A stretch of 64,000 bases of DNA from Streptomyces alboniger (GTDB lineage Bacteria; Actinomycetota; Actinomycetes; Streptomycetales; Streptomycetaceae). Location: positions 1,798,001 to 1,862,000 of the forward strand of contig NZ_CP023695.1 in assembly GCF_008704395.1 (NCBI RefSeq). Reading direction: 5' to 3'. Position numbers and translations under genes: made by a program. The stretch's first letter is position 1, and each line of letters opens with the position of its first letter. Shown here piece by piece: positions 59,181 through 64,000 of this stretch. The notes under the pieces were generated by a model. The model ran no database searches and was not told where the DNA came from. It was given only the letters and a program-made list of their open reading frames with translations.

Positions 59181-59616
59181 GCACACCCCTGACAGAGACA
59201 TCCCAGCGAGCCGACCAGCACCGTCGGACATGAAGATCCGGTAAAGGCTCGCGCGTACCACGCCACTGTAGACGTTGCCCATACTTCGCCCTTCGCGGGG
59301 GTGGGGTCGTGTTGAGCACCGGTAAGAGGGGTACCGCCCATCGGTCGGGCCGCCACGCGCGCGGTGCGGGCCGTTCTTCGGGCGGACCGGGGGCGGACAC
59401 ATGAGCGACGCCGAACGACCTTTGAGCGGACAAATGAGCGGTTCCTTATTCACATGGCGAATCGCCGCGCATTCCTTTCAGGAGGCGTATCCCGGCTTGT
59501 CCCGGCAGTCTGGAATGACTCGAAAAAATGCACGTTCCGGCAGCGGTAGGCTCGACAACGGCCGGTGGGATTCACATCGCCGGCATTCGACATGTGGAGA
59601 GGAGCCCTGACTCAGG
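59181..59616. other. Intergenic region between ctaB and tkt
   Basis: 436 bp without a convincing gene. It must hold the divergent promoters. A fair plus-strand candidate is TTGAGC (59422-59427), 17 bp, CTTATT (59445-59450). Two TGAGCGG copies (59423-59429 and 59435-59441) lie across it. Short frames on both strands have no ribosome site and no codon bias. No riboswitch or small RNA fold was recognised. Confidence 0.5.
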
Positions 59617-61704
<2,088 letters not shown>

Positions 61705-61738
61705 CGCTCGTACACGACCAAGTAGGAGATGTAATTCC

Positions 61739-62857
61739 ATGACAGACGCACTCAAGCGCCTCTCCGAAGAAGGCGTCGCGATCTGGCTGGACGACCTGTC
61801 GCGCAAGCGGATCACGTCCGGCAACCTCGCCGAACTGATCGACCAGCAGCACGTCGTGGGCGTCACGACCAACCCGTCGATCTTCCAGAAGGCCATCTCG
61901 CAGGGCGACGGTTACGACCAGCAGCTCTCCGACCTCGCCGCCCGCGAGGTCACGGTCGAAGAGGCCATCCGCATGATCACGACGGCGGACGTCCGTGACG
62001 CCGCCGACATCCTGCGCCCGGTCTTCGACGCGACCGGCGGCCAGGACGGCCGCGTGTCGATCGAGGTCGACCCGCGCCTGGCGCACAACACCAAGGCCAC
62101 GGTCGCCGAGGCCAAGCAGCTCGCGTGGCTGGTCGACCGCCCGAACACGCTCATCAAGATCCCGGCCACCGAGGCGGGCCTCCCGGCGATCACCGAGGTC
62201 ATCGGCCTCGGCATCAGCGTCAACGTGACGCTGATCTTCTCGCTGGAGCGCTACCGCCTGGTCATGGACGCGTACGTGGCGGGTCTGGAGAAGGCCAAGG
62301 AGCGCGGCCTGGACCTCTCCAAGATCCACTCGGTGGCGTCCTTCTTCGTGTCCCGCGTGGACACCGAGATCGACAAGCGCCTGGACGGCATCGGCACGGA
62401 CGAGGCCAAGTCCCTCAAGGGCAAGGCCGCGCTCGCCAACGCCCGTCTGGCGTACGAGGCGTACGAGGAGGTCTTCTCGTCCGACCGCTGGGCGGCCCTG
62501 GACAAGGCGCAGGCCAACAAGCAGCGCCCGCTGTGGGCCTCGACCGGTGTCAAGGACCCGGCGTACAAGGACACCCTGTACGTAGACGAGCTGGTCGCGC
62601 CCAACACGGTGAACACGATGCCGGAAGCGACCCTGGAAGCCGCCGGCGACCACGGTTCGATCACCGGCAACACCATCGCGGGCACCTACGACGAGGCCCG
62701 TGCCGAGATCGCCGCGGTGGAGAAGCTCGGCATCTCGTACGACGAGGTCGTGCAGCTCCTGGAAGACGAGGGCGTCGAGAAGTTCGAGGCCTCCTGGAAC
62801 GACCTGCTCAAGTCGACCGAGGCCGAGCTGAAGCGCCTCGCTCCTTCGAAGGGCTGA
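61739..62857 (+). CDS. tal: Transaldolase
   Basis: 372 residues, the long bacterial transaldolase found in actinobacteria. Schiff-base lysine in [25 protein letters not shown] at the N terminus and [17 protein letters not shown] are typical. Moves a dihydroxyacetone unit between sedoheptulose-7-P and glyceraldehyde-3-P. ATG with TAGGAG upstream. Between tkt and zwf in the pentose phosphate operon. Confidence 0.97.
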   Translation: MTDALKRLSEEGVAIWLDDLSRKRITSGNLAELIDQQHVVGVTTNPSIFQKAISQGDGYDQQLSDLAAREVTVEEAIRMITTADVRDAADILRPVFDATGGQDGRVSIEVDPRLAHNTKATVAEAKQLAWLVDRPNTLIKIPATEAGLPAITEVIGLGISVNVTLIFSLERYRLVMDAYVAGLEKAKERGLDLSKIHSVASFFVSRVDTEIDKRLDGIGTDEAKSLKGKAALANARLAYEAYEEVFSSDRWAALDKAQANKQRPLWASTGVKDPAYKDTLYVDELVAPNTVNTMPEATLEAAGDHGSITGNTIAGTYDEARAEIAAVEKLGISYDEVVQLLEDEGVEKFEASWNDLLKSTEAELKRLAPSKG

Positions 62858-62862
62858 CCACT

Positions 62863-64000
62863 TTGTCAAGCAGCAATCCGCTGCGTGACGCCGCAGACCG
62901 ACGGCTCCCGCGTATCGCGGGGCCGTCGGGCCTGGTCATTTTTGGCGTCACGGGCGATTTGTCCCGTAAAAAGCTGATGCCCGCCGTGTACGACCTCGCG
63001 AACCGAGGTCTGTTGCCGCCGGGCTTTTCCCTTATTGGTTTCGCCCGTCGCGACTGGGAGGACGAGGACTTCGCCCAGGTCGTGCATGACGCGGTCAAGC
63101 AGCACTCGCGCACGCCGTTCCGCGAGGAGGTCTGGCAGCAGCTCATCCAGGGGATGCGCTTCGTCCAGGGCAACTTCGACGACGACGCCGCGTTCGAGCA
63201 GCTCAAGGCCACCATCCAGGAGCTGGACAAGGCGCAGGGCACGGGCGGCAACTTCGCCTTCTACCTCTCGGTGCCCCCCAAGTTCTTCCCGCAGGTCGTC
63301 CAGCAGCTCAAGAAGCACGAGCTGGCGGACGCCCCCGAGGGCTCCTGGCGCCGCGCGGTCATCGAGAAGCCGTTCGGGCACAACCTGGCCTCCGCCCAGG
63401 AACTGAACGCGATCGTGCACGAGGTGTTCGCCCCGGACCAGGTGTTCCGGATCGACCACTACCTCGGCAAGGAGACCGTCCAGAACATCCTGGCGCTCCG
63501 CTTCGCCAACCAGATGTTCGAGCCGATCTGGAACCGGTCGTACGTCGACCACGTGCAGATCACGATGGCCGAGGACATCGGCATCGGCGGCCGCGCCGGC
63601 TACTACGACGGCATCGGCGCCGCCCGCGACGTCATCCAGAACCACCTGCTCCAGCTGATGGCCCTCACCGCCATGGAGGAGCCCGCCTCCTTCGACGCGG
63701 ACGCGCTGGTCGCCGAGAAGGCGAAGGTGCTGGGCGCCGTCCGGCTGCCGAAGGACCTCGGCAGGAGCACGGTCCGCGGCCAGTACTCCGCGGGGTGGCA
63801 GGGCGGCGAGAAGGCCGTCGGCTACCTCCAGGAAGAGGGCATCGACCCCAAGTCGAAGACCGACACCTACGCCGCCATCAAGCTGGGGGTGGACAACCGC
63901 CGCTGGGCGGGCGTCCCCTTCTACCTGCGCACCGGCAAGCGTCTCGGCCGACGGGTGACGGAGATCGCGGTGGTCTTCCAGCGCGCCCCCCACTCGCCCT
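62863..64000 (+). CDS. zwf: Glucose-6-phosphate 1-dehydrogenase (3' end beyond the window)
   Basis: First 379 codons; the gene runs off the window. Rare TTG start (SSSNPLRDAADRR) with GAAGGG inside the end of tal, five bases after its stop. NADP site VIFGVTGDLSRKKLMPAVYD, substrate site FRIDHYLGKETVQNI and VIEKPFG. First enzyme of the oxidative pentose phosphate path. Opc-like assembly factor genes usually follow outside this window. Confidence 0.97.
   Translation, partial: MSSSNPLRDAADRRLPRIAGPSGLVIFGVTGDLSRKKLMPAVYDLANRGLLPPGFSLIGFARRDWEDEDFAQVVHDAVKQHSRTPFREEVWQQLIQGMRFVQGNFDDDAAFEQLKATIQELDKAQGTGGNFAFYLSVPPKFFPQVVQQLKKHELADAPEGSWRRAVIEKPFGHNLASAQELNAIVHEVFAPDQVFRIDHYLGKETVQNILALRFANQMFEPIWNRSYVDHVQITMAEDIGIGGRAGYYDGIGAARDVIQNHLLQLMALTAMEEPASFDADALVAEKAKVLGAVRLPKDLGRSTVRGQYSAGWQGGEKAVGYLQEEGIDPKSKTDTYAAIKLGVDNRRWAGVPFYLRTGKRLGRRVTEIAVVFQRAPHSP

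Noticed and set aside
59512..59536. GGAAT ... GTT resembling a sigma-R promoter for tkt
   Set aside because: The spacer is 17 bp, whereas the usual value is 18-19; one chance match is expected in a region this size.
59364..59610. Two short plus-strand frames in the ctaB-tkt gap
   Set aside because: No ribosome site, atypical codon use and overlap with the likely tkt promoter.

Overview
The window is high-GC, densely coded actinobacterial chromosome, almost certainly Streptomyces. Third codon positions are nearly all G/C, GTG and TTG starts are common, and the gene families and order are those of the conserved central Streptomyces chromosome: ectoine genes at one end, and a suf cluster, ctaA/ctaB and tkt-tal-zwf at the other. 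The order resembles, from memory, the SCO1864-SCO1937 part of S. coelicolor. I saw no tRNA, rRNA, CRISPR array, insertion sequence or prophage.

Layout. 1-2.9 kb: end of ectA, then ectB, ectC and ectD (ectoine and 5-hydroxyectoine), closed by a hairpin. 2.9-11 kb: small regulator-plus-enzyme units: old-yellow-enzyme reductase/MarR, class V aminotransferase with an FrnE-type DsbA protein, HxlR/Gfo-Idh, aldehyde dehydrogenase/IclR, and an acetyltransferase. 11-18.5 kb: a membrane protein with a NarL-type two-component pair, a penicillin-binding protein, and an operon of a CPBP-like protein, PadR and a membrane protein. 18.6-27.5 kb: MFS exporter, secreted S37 peptidase, uronate dehydrogenase, then a DeoR-controlled sugar/polyol ABC importer with a zinc dehydrogenase and no ATPase gene. 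27.6-34 kb: the most accessory-looking part, with a double TerD protein, a stand-alone PcrA-tail-like Tudor protein, and a co-directional set of pseudokinase, small domain protein, trypsin-like protease and small orphan protein. 34-46.9 kb: secreted nuclease, a probable SoxR-controlled monooxygenase-like protein, an SGNH hydrolase, an operon including a protein with LEA-like 11-residue repeats, a sigma factor with a membrane propeller, dapD, and an SMR/TetR pair. 46.9-53.6 kb: sufR-B-D-Rieske-C-S-U-T. 53.8-64 kb: ABC exporter, ctaA, amidohydrolase, ctaB, then tkt, tal and the start of zwf (oxidative and non-oxidative pentose phosphate).

How it works together. Several regulator/target pairs carry visible operators in the right place: repeated half-sites between MarR and its reductase, an 18-bp dyad before IclR, five AAACGGGCA-like repeats before deoR, two 16-bp repeats at the SMR/TetR promoter, a SoxR-like dyad before the monooxygenase, and CAAC-N6-GTTG across the sufR start. 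The suf genes form one translationally coupled iron-sulfur assembly operon that senses its own product through SufR.

Best candidates for something undescribed: (1) the pseudokinase / N-domain / protease / orphan cassette at 29.4-32.5 kb, in which the small protein is a free-standing copy of the protease's own N-terminal domain; (2) a membrane-anchored DUF3618 protein with six in-register LEA-like 11-mers; (3) a stand-alone PcrA C-terminal-like domain with a possibly leaderless transcript; (4) a dispersed GC-rich repeat that has become in-frame coding sequence in sufD; (5) a 52-codon gene coupled to a cysteine-rich protein. Functions given for these are inference.
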